NCBI RefSeq assembly: GCF_005517195.1
Contig: NZ_CP040244.1
Coordinates: 6,280,001 to 6,344,000 of the forward strand
DNA length: 64,000 nt
Direction of reading: 5' to 3'
DNA from: Streptomyces vilmorinianum
GTDB lineage: Bacteria; Actinomycetota; Actinomycetes; Streptomycetales; Streptomycetaceae
The notes beneath the pieces are model-generated. The model had not been told where the DNA came from. It worked only from the letters and a program-made list of their open reading frames with translations, and did not search any database. The first letter of the stretch is position 1. Each line of letters starts with the position of its first letter. Made by a program: the position numbers and the translations under genes. Below, piece after piece: positions 35,478 to 44,276 of this stretch.

Positions 35478-35858
35478 TCACGTGTGAGTTCCCGCACGCG
35501 GACCCCCGTCCGCGCCCGCGCCGTCCGCGCCCGCGCCGTCCCACCGCGCCCGCCGCATGTCGAGCTTCGGCACGTGCCCCTCCGCCGTGCGCCCCGCCTC
35601 GCGCAGCGGAGTGCCCTCCTCGCGGTAGTGGCCGAGGGCGCGCAGCTCGTGGCCGGGCAGCAGCGTGCCGTCGGCGCGCACCACGCGCCACCACGGCACG
35701 GCACCCCCGTACAGGGCCATCACCCGGCCGACCTGGCGCGGCCCTCCCTCGCCCAGCCACTCGGCCACGTCGCCGTAGGTCATCACCCGGCCCGCCGGGA
35801 TCAGCTCCGCGACCTCAAGGACCCGCTCCGCGTACTCCGGAAGCTCCTCCACGCTCAT
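35478..35858 (-). CDS. Alkyltransferase-like protein (ATL)
   Basis: DNA-binding protein of 126 residues of the MGMT C-terminal domain family. The helix-turn-helix region is RVMTYGDVAEWLGEGGPRQVG and the active-site loop reads VPWWRVVRADG. The cysteine of true O6-alkylguanine transferases (PCHR) is replaced by Trp, so it should bind alkylated bases and flag them for nucleotide excision repair rather than remove the alkyl group. The final 20 residues are Gly/Ala/Asp-rich. ATG 35858 is chosen; ATG 35867 is three codons upstream. It lies next to adnA, as Rv3204 does in M. tuberculosis (from memory). Confidence 0.88.
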   Translation of the reverse strand: MSVEELPEYAERVLEVAELIPAGRVMTYGDVAEWLGEGGPRQVGRVMALYGGAVPWWRVVRADGTLLPGHELRALGHYREEGTPLREAGRTAEGHVPKLDMRRARWDGAGADGAGADGGPRAGTHT

Positions 35859-36050
35859 CCGCCCCATCCTGCCTCACCCCACCGACAACGCCCTGATGCC
35901 TCCTTCGGGCGTTGCTTCGTGCCACCATCGTCCGGGCGGTGACTGGTGATACGAGATCAAGAGCGACAAGAAGACCAAGAAGAACAACAATTCGAACAAG
36001 GCAATGAGTGCGCGGCACGCGTGGTACGCGCTGCACAGGCAGAGACGGAC

Positions 36051-38732
36051 ATGGTGATGGGGCACGACGCTCAGCCTCCTGAGGAGGAGGCGCACCCCGG
36101 CATGCCCGCCGCCGACGGAGAGCCCAACGAGCGCGTCTCCCAGGACGAGCCCCTGCTCGCCGCCCGCGTGCACCGGCCCTCGGACCTGATGCGGCTGCTC
36201 GTCGGCGTGCTCGCGATCGGCCTCGTCATCGCCATCGCCGCCTTCGCCCACGGCACCACCTCCGGCCTCGAGCAGGACATCAACAAGGGCGCCGGCGGCG
36301 CCCCCGACGTCTTCGTCAAGATCGCCGGCCTGGTCTCCAGCATCGCCGTCCTGCTCGTGCCGGTCGCCTTCGCCATCGAGCGGCTCATCAAACGCGACGG
36401 CCTGCGGATCGCCGACGGCGTCCTCGCCGCCGTCCTCGCCCACGGCGTCACCCTCGCCACCGACCTCTGGGTCGCCAAGGCCGCGCCCGGCACCATCCAG
36501 GACGCGCTGACCCAGCCGGCCTCCGGGGGCGGTCTCACCGACCCGGTCCACAACTACCTCGCCCCCGTCATCGCGTACATGACGGCGGTCGGCATGGCCC
36601 GCAGGCCACGCTGGCGGCTGGGCCTGTGGACGGTGCTGCTGCTCGACGCGTTCACCATGCTGGTCGCCGGGTACACCACCGCGTTCTCGATCATCCTGAC
36701 CGTACTGATCGGCTGGACCGTCGCGTACGGAACGCTGTACGCGGTCGGCTCCCCCAACGTCCGCCCCACCGGCCAGACCCTCCTCGCGGGCCTGCGCAGG
36801 GTCGGCTTCCGGCCGGTCACGGCGCTGCGCGCCGAGGGCGCCGGGGTGCCCGACTCGGCCGACAGCGGGGACCGCGGCCGCCGGTACATCGTCACGCTGG
36901 AGGACGGGCCTCCGCTCGATGTCACGGTCGTGGACCGCGAGCAGCAGGCGCACGGCTTCTTCTACCGCGTCTGGCGCCGGATCACGCTGCGGGCCATCAC
37001 CACCCGCCGCTCGATCGTCTCCCTGCGCCAGGCCCTGGAGCAGGAGGCCCTCCTCGCGTACGCGGCGATCGCCGCCGGGGCCAACGCGCCGAAGCTGATC
37101 GCCACCTCGGAGCTCGGCCCGGACGCCGTCATGCTCGTGTACGAGCACCTGGGCGGCCGGAGCCTGGACTCGCTGGAGGACGAGGAGATCACCGACGAGC
37201 TGGTGCGCAGCGCCTGGCGTCAGGTGCGGGCGCTGCAGTCGCGCCGGATCGCGCACCGGAGGCTCGCGGGGGACGCGATTCTGGTGGATCGTTCCGGCAA
37301 GGTGATCCTCACGGATCTGCGGGGCGGCGAGATCGCCGCGGGCGATCTGATCCTGCGGATGGACATCGCCCAGCTCCTCACCACCCTCGGTCTGCGGGTG
37401 GGCGCCCAGCGGGCGGTCGCCGCGGCCGTGGAGGTGCTCGGCCCGGACGCGATCGCGGACTGTCTCCCCCTCCTCCAGCCGATCGCGCTGAGCCGCTCCA
37501 CGCGCGCGACGCTGCGGAAGATCGCGCGGGAGCGGTCGAAGCGGGAGCGCGAGGCCGTTCTCAAGGCCTCGGAGGCGGCGAAGCAGGCGCGGGTCGAGGC
37601 CCACGAGGGCGCGGACGTCTCGAAGGCCGGCGGGAAGGCTGCCCGCAAGTCCGACCGGAAGCTCGAGAAGGCGGAGAAGCAAGCCGAGAAGCGAGCGCTC
37701 GACGAGGCGCTCGACGACGCCCGCGAGGAGGATCTGCTGGCCCAGATCCGTCAGCAGGTGCTGTTGATCCGGCCGCAGGCACCGGTCGAACCGGTCCGTC
37801 TGGAGCGGATCAAGCCGCGCACGCTCATCAGTCTCATCGCCGGCGCCGTCGCCGCGTACTTCCTGCTCTCGCAGATCGCCCGCACGCCGATGTCCACGAT
37901 CAGCCAGGCCGACTGGCGGTGGGTGGCGGCGGCCGTGCTGTTCTCGGCGCTCAGCTATGTCGCGGCCGCGATGAGCCTGCTCGGCTTCGTACCGGAGCGG
38001 GTGGGGTTCTGGCGGACCGTGATCGCGCAGGTCGCCGGGTCGTTCGTGAAGATCGTCGCCCCGGCGGCGGTCGGCGGTGTCGCGCTGAACACGCGCTTCC
38101 TCCAGCGCTCGGGAGTGCGGCCGGGGCTCGCGGTGGCGAGCGTCGGCGCCTCGCAGCTCTTCGGTCTGGGCGCGCACATCCTGCTGCTGCTCGCCTTCGG
38201 CTATCTGACGGGTACGGAGAAGTCGCAGTCGTTCACCCCGTCGAGGACGGTCATCGCCGGTCTGCTGACGGTGGCGGTCCTGGTCCTGGTGGTCACCGCG
38301 ATCCCGTTCATGCGCAAGTTCGTCTCGACCCGGCTGCGCTCGCTCTTCGCGGGCGTCGTGCCGCGCATGCTGGACGTGCTCCAGCGGCCGCTGAAGCTGC
38401 TCACCGGCATCGGGGGCATGCTGCTCCTGACCGGTGTGTTCGTGCTCTGCCTGGACGCGTCGATCCGCGCGTTCGGCCACGAGAGCCAGGGGATCAGCTA
38501 CGCGAGCGTGGCCGTCGTCTTCCTCGCGGGCAACGCGCTCGGCTCGGCTGCGCCGACCCCGGGCGGCGTCGGCGCGGTCGAGGGCGCGCTGACCTTCGGT
38601 CTGGTGGCGGTCGGCCTCCCGCTGGAGGTCGCGACCCCGGCGGTGCTGCTGTACCGGCTCCTGACGCTGTGGCTGCCGGTGCTGCCGGGATGGCTCTGCT
38701 TCAACTGGCTGACGAAGCGGGGGGCGCTCTAG
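36051..38732 (+). CDS. UPF0104/LPG-synthase-like membrane protein with degenerate kinase domain
   Basis: Membrane protein of 893 residues with four parts. Residues 50-240 hold about five membrane segments. Residues 320-483 resemble a RIO/ABC1-type kinase: QALEQEALLAYAAIAAG, MLVYEHLGGRSLDSL and AHRRLAGDAILVD, with LTDLRGG in place of the DFG loop. The HRD aspartate is changed (HRR), so it is probably a pseudokinase or altered nucleotide binder. Residues 485-570 are a very charged Lys/Glu/Ala coiled coil. Residues 583-893 form the UPF0104 (lysylphosphatidylglycerol synthase N-terminal) multi-span domain, ending in AAPTPGGVGAVEGAL. That domain in MprF moves lipids. ATG 36051 is the best start available; upstream codons are A-rich and lack coding character. 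Confidence 0.85.
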   Translation: MVMGHDAQPPEEEAHPGMPAADGEPNERVSQDEPLLAARVHRPSDLMRLLVGVLAIGLVIAIAAFAHGTTSGLEQDINKGAGGAPDVFVKIAGLVSSIAVLLVPVAFAIERLIKRDGLRIADGVLAAVLAHGVTLATDLWVAKAAPGTIQDALTQPASGGGLTDPVHNYLAPVIAYMTAVGMARRPRWRLGLWTVLLLDAFTMLVAGYTTAFSIILTVLIGWTVAYGTLYAVGSPNVRPTGQTLLAGLRRVGFRPVTALRAEGAGVPDSADSGDRGRRYIVTLEDGPPLDVTVVDREQQAHGFFYRVWRRITLRAITTRRSIVSLRQALEQEALLAYAAIAAGANAPKLIATSELGPDAVMLVYEHLGGRSLDSLEDEEITDELVRSAWRQVRALQSRRIAHRRLAGDAILVDRSGKVILTDLRGGEIAAGDLILRMDIAQLLTTLGLRVGAQRAVAAAVEVLGPDAIADCLPLLQPIALSRSTRATLRKIARERSKREREAVLKASEAAKQARVEAHEGADVSKAGGKAARKSDRKLEKAEKQAEKRALDEALDDAREEDLLAQIRQQVLLIRPQAPVEPVRLERIKPRTLISLIAGAVAAYFLLSQIARTPMSTISQADWRWVAAAVLFSALSYVAAAMSLLGFVPERVGFWRTVIAQVAGSFVKIVAPAAVGGVALNTRFLQRSGVRPGLAVASVGASQLFGLGAHILLLLAFGYLTGTEKSQSFTPSRTVIAGLLTVAVLVLVVTAIPFMRKFVSTRLRSLFAGVVPRMLDVLQRPLKLLTGIGGMLLLTGVFVLCLDASIRAFGHESQGISYASVAVVFLAGNALGSAAPTPGGVGAVEGALTFGLVAVGLPLEVATPAVLLYRLLTLWLPVLPGWLCFNWLTKRGAL

Positions 38733-38875
38733 CCGTCCGGCGGGAGCGGGGGCGACAGGGCGCGCACTGGCCGTCCGGCAGGAGCGGGAGGACAGGACGC
38801 GCTCTAGCCGTCCGGCGAGAGCGGGGGCGGGGGCGGACAGGGCGCGCACTGGCCGTCCGGCAGGAGAGGGACGAC
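38729..38875. repeat. Intergenic imperfect tandem repeat
   Basis: After the stop codon, a unit of about 75-80 bases, CTAGCCGTCCGGCGGGAGCG and onward through GGCGCGCACTGGCCGTCCGG, occurs nearly twice (about 38729 and 38806). Each unit contains two copies of CCGTCCGGC. The rest of the 275-base gap shows no gene. Confidence 0.65.
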
Positions 38876-39007
38876 AGGGCGCCGCTCGGCACGAAGGCTC
38901 GGGCCGGTCGTGGGTGATCGCGCGGTTCCCCGCGCCCCCAGTGGGACGCTCCCCCGCCTGGCCCACTCGCCCGCGCGGGGGCGCCCCGGGCGGCCCACCA
39001 TGGGCTC

Positions 39008-40582
39008 ATGCCGATCTCCGCCGCGCAGCGCGCCGCCCTGCTCACCGCGACCACCGTGCTGCTCGCCGCCGGATGCGCCGGGTGTTCGGACGGCGGAGGC
39101 GAGGGCGGCGCCGCCGACTCCCCCACCGATCTCGCCGGGCTCGCCGCGCAGGAGCTGGAGTGGTCCGCCTGCCCGCCCCCGTCCGCCGCGGAGGGCGGCG
39201 GTACGGCGCCCTCGCCGCTGCCCGGCGGCGCCGCCTGGGAGTGCGCCTTCATGGACGCGCCGCTCGACTACGAGAAGCCCGGCGGCGAGACGATCGAGCT
39301 GGCCCTGATCCGCGCCCCGGCCCGCGACCAGAGCCGGCGGATCGGCTCCCTGATCTACAACTTCGGCGGTCCCGGTGGCTCCGGCATCACCGGTCTGCCG
39401 TCCTTCGCACCGGCGTACGAGAAGCTCCGCTCCCGCTACGACCTGGTCTCCTTCGACCCCCGGGGCGTCGGCCGCAGCGAGGACGTCGAGTGCGCGACCG
39501 ACAAGGAACTGGACGCGTACTACGCCCTGGACTTCACCCCGGACGACGCCGCCGAGGAGCGGACCCTCTCCGACGCGCAGAAGAAGTACGCCGCCGGCTG
39601 CGAGAAGGACTCCGGCACGGTGCTCCCCCACGTCGGCACCAGCAACGCGGCCCGCGACCTGGATCTGATGCGCCAGGTCCTCGGCGACGACAAGCTCCAC
39701 TACTTCGGCATCTCCTACGGCACGGAGCTCGGCGGCGTGTACGCCCACTTGTTCCCGGAGAAGGTCGGCCGGGCGCTCTTCGACGCGGTCGTCGACCCGA
39801 ACTCCAGCACCGAGGACGGCGCTCTCGGCCAGGCCAGGGGCTTCCAGCTCGCGCTCGACAACTTCGCGAAGGACTGCGTGGCCCGCGGCGACGCCTGCAC
39901 GCTGCCCGGTTCGACGGTCGCCGAGATCGAGGCCTTCATCACCGGGCTGCTCGCCGAGCTCGACAAGAAGCCGATCCCCGGCATCGGCGACCGCGAGCTC
40001 ACCCAGACGCAGGCCACCAACGGCATCGCCCAGGCCCTGTACTCCAAGGAGTTCTGGCAGTACCTGGAGCAGGGCCTGGACTCGGCCGACGGCGGCGACG
40101 GGGCGCTGCTGCTCGCCCTCTCCGACTCCATGAACGGGCGGGACCAGAACGGCAGTTACAGCAACATCCAGGCGGCGAACGCGGCCATCAACTGCGTCGA
40201 CTTCAAGGAGCGCTACACGCTGGGCCAGGCCAAGGAGCGGCTCCCGGAGTTCCGGGAGGCCTCGGCCGTCTTCGGCGACTTCATGGGCTGGGCGCTGGCG
40301 AGTTGCTCCCAGTGGCCGGTCCCCGGCACCTGGGAGCACCCGGACGTCTCCGCCCCCGGGGCCGCCCCCATCCTCGTGCTCGGCACGACCGGCGACCCGG
40401 CGACCCCGTACGAGGGCGCCCGGGCGATGGCGGAGGCGCTGGGCAAGGGCGTCGGCGTGGAGCTGACGTACGAGGGCGAGGGCCACGGCGCGTACAACAG
40501 CGGCAACGCGTGCGTGCAGGAGACGGTCAACGCGTACTTCCTGGAGGGGAAGGTGCCGGCCTCCGGGACCGTCTGCAGGTAG
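39008..40582 (+). CDS. Secreted lipoprotein peptidase, alpha/beta hydrolase S33 family (Slp-type)
   Basis: Exported serine peptidase of 524 residues. A signal peptide ends in the lipobox LAAGC near residue 23. The alpha/beta hydrolase fold shows the oxyanion motif NFGGPGGSG, RYDLVSFDPRGVGRS, and the nucleophile elbow GISYGTELG; the late Asp is in GTTGDPATP and the His in GEGHGAY. It matches the Streptomyces tripeptidyl aminopeptidase / SlpD-SlpE lipoprotein group, which cleaves short peptides outside the cell. It is a close paralogue of the next gene, 55 bases downstream, and most likely arose by tandem duplication. Confidence 0.9.
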   Translation: MPISAAQRAALLTATTVLLAAGCAGCSDGGGEGGAADSPTDLAGLAAQELEWSACPPPSAAEGGGTAPSPLPGGAAWECAFMDAPLDYEKPGGETIELALIRAPARDQSRRIGSLIYNFGGPGGSGITGLPSFAPAYEKLRSRYDLVSFDPRGVGRSEDVECATDKELDAYYALDFTPDDAAEERTLSDAQKKYAAGCEKDSGTVLPHVGTSNAARDLDLMRQVLGDDKLHYFGISYGTELGGVYAHLFPEKVGRALFDAVVDPNSSTEDGALGQARGFQLALDNFAKDCVARGDACTLPGSTVAEIEAFITGLLAELDKKPIPGIGDRELTQTQATNGIAQALYSKEFWQYLEQGLDSADGGDGALLLALSDSMNGRDQNGSYSNIQAANAAINCVDFKERYTLGQAKERLPEFREASAVFGDFMGWALASCSQWPVPGTWEHPDVSAPGAAPILVLGTTGDPATPYEGARAMAEALGKGVGVELTYEGEGHGAYNSGNACVQETVNAYFLEGKVPASGTVCR

Positions 40583-40637
40583 CCCGCGGACCGGCGCCTA
40601 GGATGGCGGTTTTCGGGTCCGGATCACGGGGGTTGTC

Positions 40638-42212
40638 TTGGTTCTACGGATACGGGTGGCGGCCGCGGCGGCCGTCACCGGACTACTGCTCACCGGCTGC
40701 ACGAGCACCGACGCCGGCAACGGCAACGGCACCGACACTCCCCGTACGACCCCGCCCGCCGCGGACGCCAAGCCCGGCGAGGCCCCGGCTCTCCCCGCCT
40801 CCCTCACCGGGCAGCAGCCTCAGTGGAAGCGCTGCAAGGCCCCCGAGGGCGGCGAGCGGCCCGGCGCGGACTGGCGCTGCGCGAGCGTCCGGGTCCCCCT
40901 CGACTACGCGAAGCCCGACGGCGAGACGATCCCGGTCGCGCTGATCCGCAAGGAGGCCCGCGACAAGAGCAGGCGGATCGGCTCGCTGCTCTTCAACTTC
41001 GGCGGCCCCGGCGCCTCGGGTGTCGACATCCTGCCGCGCGCCGCCACCGAGTACGGGAAGCTCAACGGCCGTTACGACCTGGTCGGCTTCGACCCCCGGG
41101 GCGTCGAGCGGAGCAGCGGCGTGGTGTGCCGGGACGACGCCGAGCAGGCCGCCGCGGAGGCCTCGGTCGACCTCACCCCGGACACGGCGGCCGAGGAGGC
41201 CGCGTACCTCAAGGACGGCACCGACTTCGGCGCCGGGTGCGCCCGCCGCTCCGGCACGGTCATCGCGCACACGACGACGAGCAACACCGCCCGCGACCTG
41301 GACCTGGTCCGGCACGTCCTCGGCGACGAGAAGCTGAACTACTTCGGTATCTCCTACGGCACCCAGCTCGGCGCCGCCTACGCCCATCTCTTCCCCCGGA
41401 ACGTCGGCCGGACCGTCCTCGACGCCGTCGTCGACCCGACCGCCGACAGCACGGGCCACGCCCGCAACCAGACGATCGGCTTCCAGCGGGCCCTGGACAA
41501 CTACCTGAAGAGCACCGGCGAGGGCTCGAAGAAGGGCACGGCACGGATCGTCCGGCTCCTGGAGCAGCTGGACCGGGAGCCGCTGCCCGTCGGCGACCGG
41601 AAGCTGACCGACGGCCTGGCGCTGACGGGTATCGCGATCACGCTCTACTCGCAGAGCAACTGGTCCCTGCTGACCTCCGCCCTGGAGCAGGCCGAGCGCG
41701 GCGACGGCACCGAGCTGCTGCGCCTCGCCGACTGGTACAACGACCGGGACGAGAACGGTCACTACTCCACGCAGTCCCACTCCCAGCGGGCGATCTCCTG
41801 CGCCGACTCCTCGGAGCGGCCCACGGCCGCGCAGGCGAAGGCCCTGCTGCCGGAGTTCCGGGGGCTCTCCCCGGTCTTCGGCCCTTTCCTCGCCTGGGAC
41901 ACGGCAGGCTGGTGCGCGAACTGGCCGGTCAAGGGCGAGCACGCGAACCCGGACGCGAGCGCGCCCGGAGCCGGCCCGATCCTGGTCGTGGGTACGACGG
42001 GTGACCCGGCGACCCCGTTCGAGGGCGCCGAGCGGATGGCGAAGGAGCTCGGCAAGGGCGTCGGCATCCTGCTCGGCAACGAGGGCGAGGGGCACGGCGC
42101 GTACGGCACGTCGTCCTGCGTGACGGGGACGATCGACGCGTATCTCCTGGACGGCAAGGTCCCCGCGTACGGCACGACCTGCTCCAGCGGGTCGGCCCGC
42201 AGCGGGGCATGA
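40638..42212 (+). CDS. Secreted lipoprotein peptidase, tandem paralogue
   Basis: Exported serine peptidase of 524 residues, the same length as its upstream paralogue. The signal peptide ends with lipobox LLTGC near residue 22. The catalytic motifs are NFGGPGASG, FDPRGVERSS, GISYGTQLG, GTTGDPATP and GEGHGAY. The start is TTG 40638 with GGGGG shortly upstream; no ATG or GTG gives a complete signal peptide, so TTG is favoured. A strong bidirectional terminator follows. Confidence 0.88.
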   Translation: MVLRIRVAAAAAVTGLLLTGCTSTDAGNGNGTDTPRTTPPAADAKPGEAPALPASLTGQQPQWKRCKAPEGGERPGADWRCASVRVPLDYAKPDGETIPVALIRKEARDKSRRIGSLLFNFGGPGASGVDILPRAATEYGKLNGRYDLVGFDPRGVERSSGVVCRDDAEQAAAEASVDLTPDTAAEEAAYLKDGTDFGAGCARRSGTVIAHTTTSNTARDLDLVRHVLGDEKLNYFGISYGTQLGAAYAHLFPRNVGRTVLDAVVDPTADSTGHARNQTIGFQRALDNYLKSTGEGSKKGTARIVRLLEQLDREPLPVGDRKLTDGLALTGIAITLYSQSNWSLLTSALEQAERGDGTELLRLADWYNDRDENGHYSTQSHSQRAISCADSSERPTAAQAKALLPEFRGLSPVFGPFLAWDTAGWCANWPVKGEHANPDASAPGAGPILVVGTTGDPATPFEGAERMAKELGKGVGILLGNEGEGHGAYGTSSCVTGTIDAYLLDGKVPAYGTTCSSGSARSGA

Positions 42213-42214
42213 GC

Positions 42215-42254
42215 AGAAGGGGCCCGGACCTGAGGTCAGGTCCGGGCCCCTTCT
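42215..42254. terminator. Bidirectional terminator between the peptidase and moeZ
   Basis: A perfect 19-base-pair stem, AGAAGGGGCCCGGACCTGA and its complement, with a 2-base centre lies between the convergent genes. Confidence 0.88.
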
Positions 42255-42275
42255 CACAGAGACACGTATGCGGGT

Positions 42276-43454
42276 CTAGTAGACCGGCTTCTCGGGCTCG
42301 ATCTGGTTCACCCAGCCGATGACGCCGCCGCCGACGTGCACCGCGTCCGCGAAGCCCGCGGACTTGAGCACGGCGAGGACTTCCGCACTGCGGACACCCG
42401 TCTTGCAGTGCAAGACGATGCGCTTGTCCTGCGGGAGGTCCTGGAGGGCGTTGCCCATCAGGAACTCGTTCTTGGGGATCAGCTTGGCGCCGGGGATGGA
42501 GACGATCTCGTACTCGTTGACCTCGCGGACATCGATGATCTCGATCTTCTCGTCCGCGTCGATCCACTCCTTGAGCTGCTTGGGAGTGATCGTCGAGCCG
42601 AGCGCCGCCTCCTGGGCCTCCTCGGACACGACGCCGCAGAAGGCCTCGTAGTCGATGAGCTCGGTGAGGGTCGGGTTCTCGCCGCAGACCGCGCAGTTCG
42701 GGTCCTTGCGGACCTTGACCTGGCGGTACTGCATCTCCAGGGCGTCGTAGATCATCAGCCGGCCGACCAGCGGGTCGCCGACGCCGGCCAGGACCTTGAT
42801 GGCCTCGGTGACCTGGATGGAGCCGATGGACGCGCAGAGCACGCCCAGGACGCCGCCCTCGGCGCAGGAGGGGACCATGCCCGGCGGCGGGGGCTCCGGG
42901 TAGAGGCAGCGGTAGCAGGGGCCGTACTCGGACCAGAAGACGGAGGCCTGGCCGTCGAAGCGGTAGATCGAACCCCAGACGTACGGCTTGTTCAGCAGCA
43001 CGCACGCGTCGTTGACGAGGTAGCGCGTGGCGAAGTTGTCCGTGCCGTCGACGATCAGGTCGTACTGGCTGAAGATGTCCATCACGTTCTCGGCCTCGAG
43101 CCGCTCTTCGTGGAGGATCACGTTCACGTACGGGTTGATGCCGAGGACCGAGTCCTTGGCGGACTCCGCCTTGGAGCGGCCGATGTCGGACTGGCTGTGG
43201 ATGATCTGGCGCTGCAGGTTCGACTCGTCGACCTCGTCGAACTCCACGATGCCGAGCGTGCCCACACCGGCCGCGGCCAGGTACATCAGGGCCGGCGAGC
43301 CGAGGCCGCCGGCGCCCACACACAGCACCTTCGCGTTCTTCAGCCGCTTCTGCCCGTCCATCCCGACATCCGGGATGATCAGGTGGCGGGAGTACCTGCG
43401 GACCTCGTCTACGGTGAGCTCGGCAGCCGGCTCGACCAGGGGTGGCAGCGACAC
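42276..43454 (-). CDS. moeZ: Adenylyltransferase/sulfurtransferase MoeZ
   Basis: E1-like enzyme with rhodanese domain, 392 residues, that adenylates and thiocarboxylates ubiquitin-like sulfur carriers (MoaD, ThiS, CysO and others). The adenylation domain has GAGGLGSPAL near residue 47 and the SNLQRQ arginine finger; cysteine pairs CYRC and CAVC bind zinc. The rhodanese domain (about residues 290-392) has the active cysteine in HCKTGVRS. GTG 43454 starts the protein. MoaE, which acts in the same cofactor pathway, is encoded elsewhere in this window. Confidence 0.93.
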   Translation of the reverse strand: MSLPPLVEPAAELTVDEVRRYSRHLIIPDVGMDGQKRLKNAKVLCVGAGGLGSPALMYLAAAGVGTLGIVEFDEVDESNLQRQIIHSQSDIGRSKAESAKDSVLGINPYVNVILHEERLEAENVMDIFSQYDLIVDGTDNFATRYLVNDACVLLNKPYVWGSIYRFDGQASVFWSEYGPCYRCLYPEPPPPGMVPSCAEGGVLGVLCASIGSIQVTEAIKVLAGVGDPLVGRLMIYDALEMQYRQVKVRKDPNCAVCGENPTLTELIDYEAFCGVVSEEAQEAALGSTITPKQLKEWIDADEKIEIIDVREVNEYEIVSIPGAKLIPKNEFLMGNALQDLPQDKRIVLHCKTGVRSAEVLAVLKSAGFADAVHVGGGVIGWVNQIEPEKPVY

Positions 43455-43517
43455 GGGGGCTCCGTTGGTCGGTATGTCAGTACGGTTGTTCTCCCCGTAA
43501 CACTGCCACGCCCCTTC

Positions 43518-44276
43518 TCATTCCGAGACACCCGGTCCAATGCGCGAGACGATTTCGTCCCAGTAGCCGGGCAGAGTTTGAAATGGGTCGGTTTGTCCGG
43601 CGTGCTCCGTGTGGGCGGAGCGGTCGGTGAAGAAGATCGTCCCCGCTCCCTGCCAGCGGGCGATCCGCATCGCCTCGTCGAGATGGCTGCGGGGCACCCC
43701 GTGGACGAGATGGACGAACTTCTCCGGCGGGTGATCGGCCGTCCACTCCGCCACCTGTGACCAGCGATAGTCCGCCCACGGCCCGGAGAACGTGACCAGC
43801 TGGTCGGCGGTCTCGGCATAGCCCGGATACGGGTGGGTGCCATGGCCCAGGACGAGGTGGGCCTCGCCGTCGAGCACCGCCTCCAGGGTGGCCGTGACGC
43901 GCCGCACCTCGGGCAGGTCGGCCCGGTCCGTGGGACAGCGGTCCAGATAGAAGCCGTCGACCTTGTACCAGTCGAGGAAGCGGTGGGCGTCGGAGACGAT
44001 CTCGCCGAAGTCGCGCGAGCCGTGGCAGAGGTCCAGGTGCCCGAGGACCTTCACGCGCGCGTTCCTGAGCCGGCCCGCCGCCTCCAGGCAGTGCGGGTCG
44101 GGGCGGGCCCCCGGCCCGTCGGCGACATTGAGCACGGCCCAGTGCAGGGGGGTGCCGGGGCGGGCCAGTTCGGCCCATTCGACGGGGGCGAGCAGCGGGT
44201 GTGCGTAGCCGGGGACGCCGAAGCCCATCTCCGCTTCCTCGACGGCCCCGGTCGTGGTCGTGGTCAGATGCGGCAT
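43518..44276 (-). CDS. Spherulin-4 family protein, possible galactosaminidase-type glycoside hydrolase
   Basis: Protein of 252 residues of the Spherulin-4 family, whose fungal member Sph3 (GH135) cleaves N-acetylgalactosamine polymers. The fold is a TIM-type barrel; motifs are GVPGYAHPL near the start, KVLGHLDLCHGSR, and DGFYLDRCP with the acidic candidate catalytic residues. It has no signal peptide from ATG 44276, so it would be cytosolic or exported by another route; ATG 44228 is an alternative start. The start overlaps the epimerase gene by 13 bases and has GGAGG at a good distance. Confidence 0.75.
   Translation of the reverse strand: MPHLTTTTTGAVEEAEMGFGVPGYAHPLLAPVEWAELARPGTPLHWAVLNVADGPGARPDPHCLEAAGRLRNARVKVLGHLDLCHGSRDFGEIVSDAHRFLDWYKVDGFYLDRCPTDRADLPEVRRVTATLEAVLDGEAHLVLGHGTHPYPGYAETADQLVTFSGPWADYRWSQVAEWTADHPPEKFVHLVHGVPRSHLDEAMRIARWQGAGTIFFTDRSAHTEHAGQTDPFQTLPGYWDEIVSRIGPGVSE

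Noticed and set aside
30365..35896. Plus-strand frame of 1843 codons opposite adnA
   Set aside because: Antisense shadow of adnA; no domain and repetitive Gly/Val/Gln/Ala composition.
35874..38966. Minus-strand frame of 1030 codons opposite the UPF0104 gene
   Set aside because: Antisense shadow with Arg/Gln/His/Pro-rich translation; the plus strand shows membrane segments and conserved motifs.
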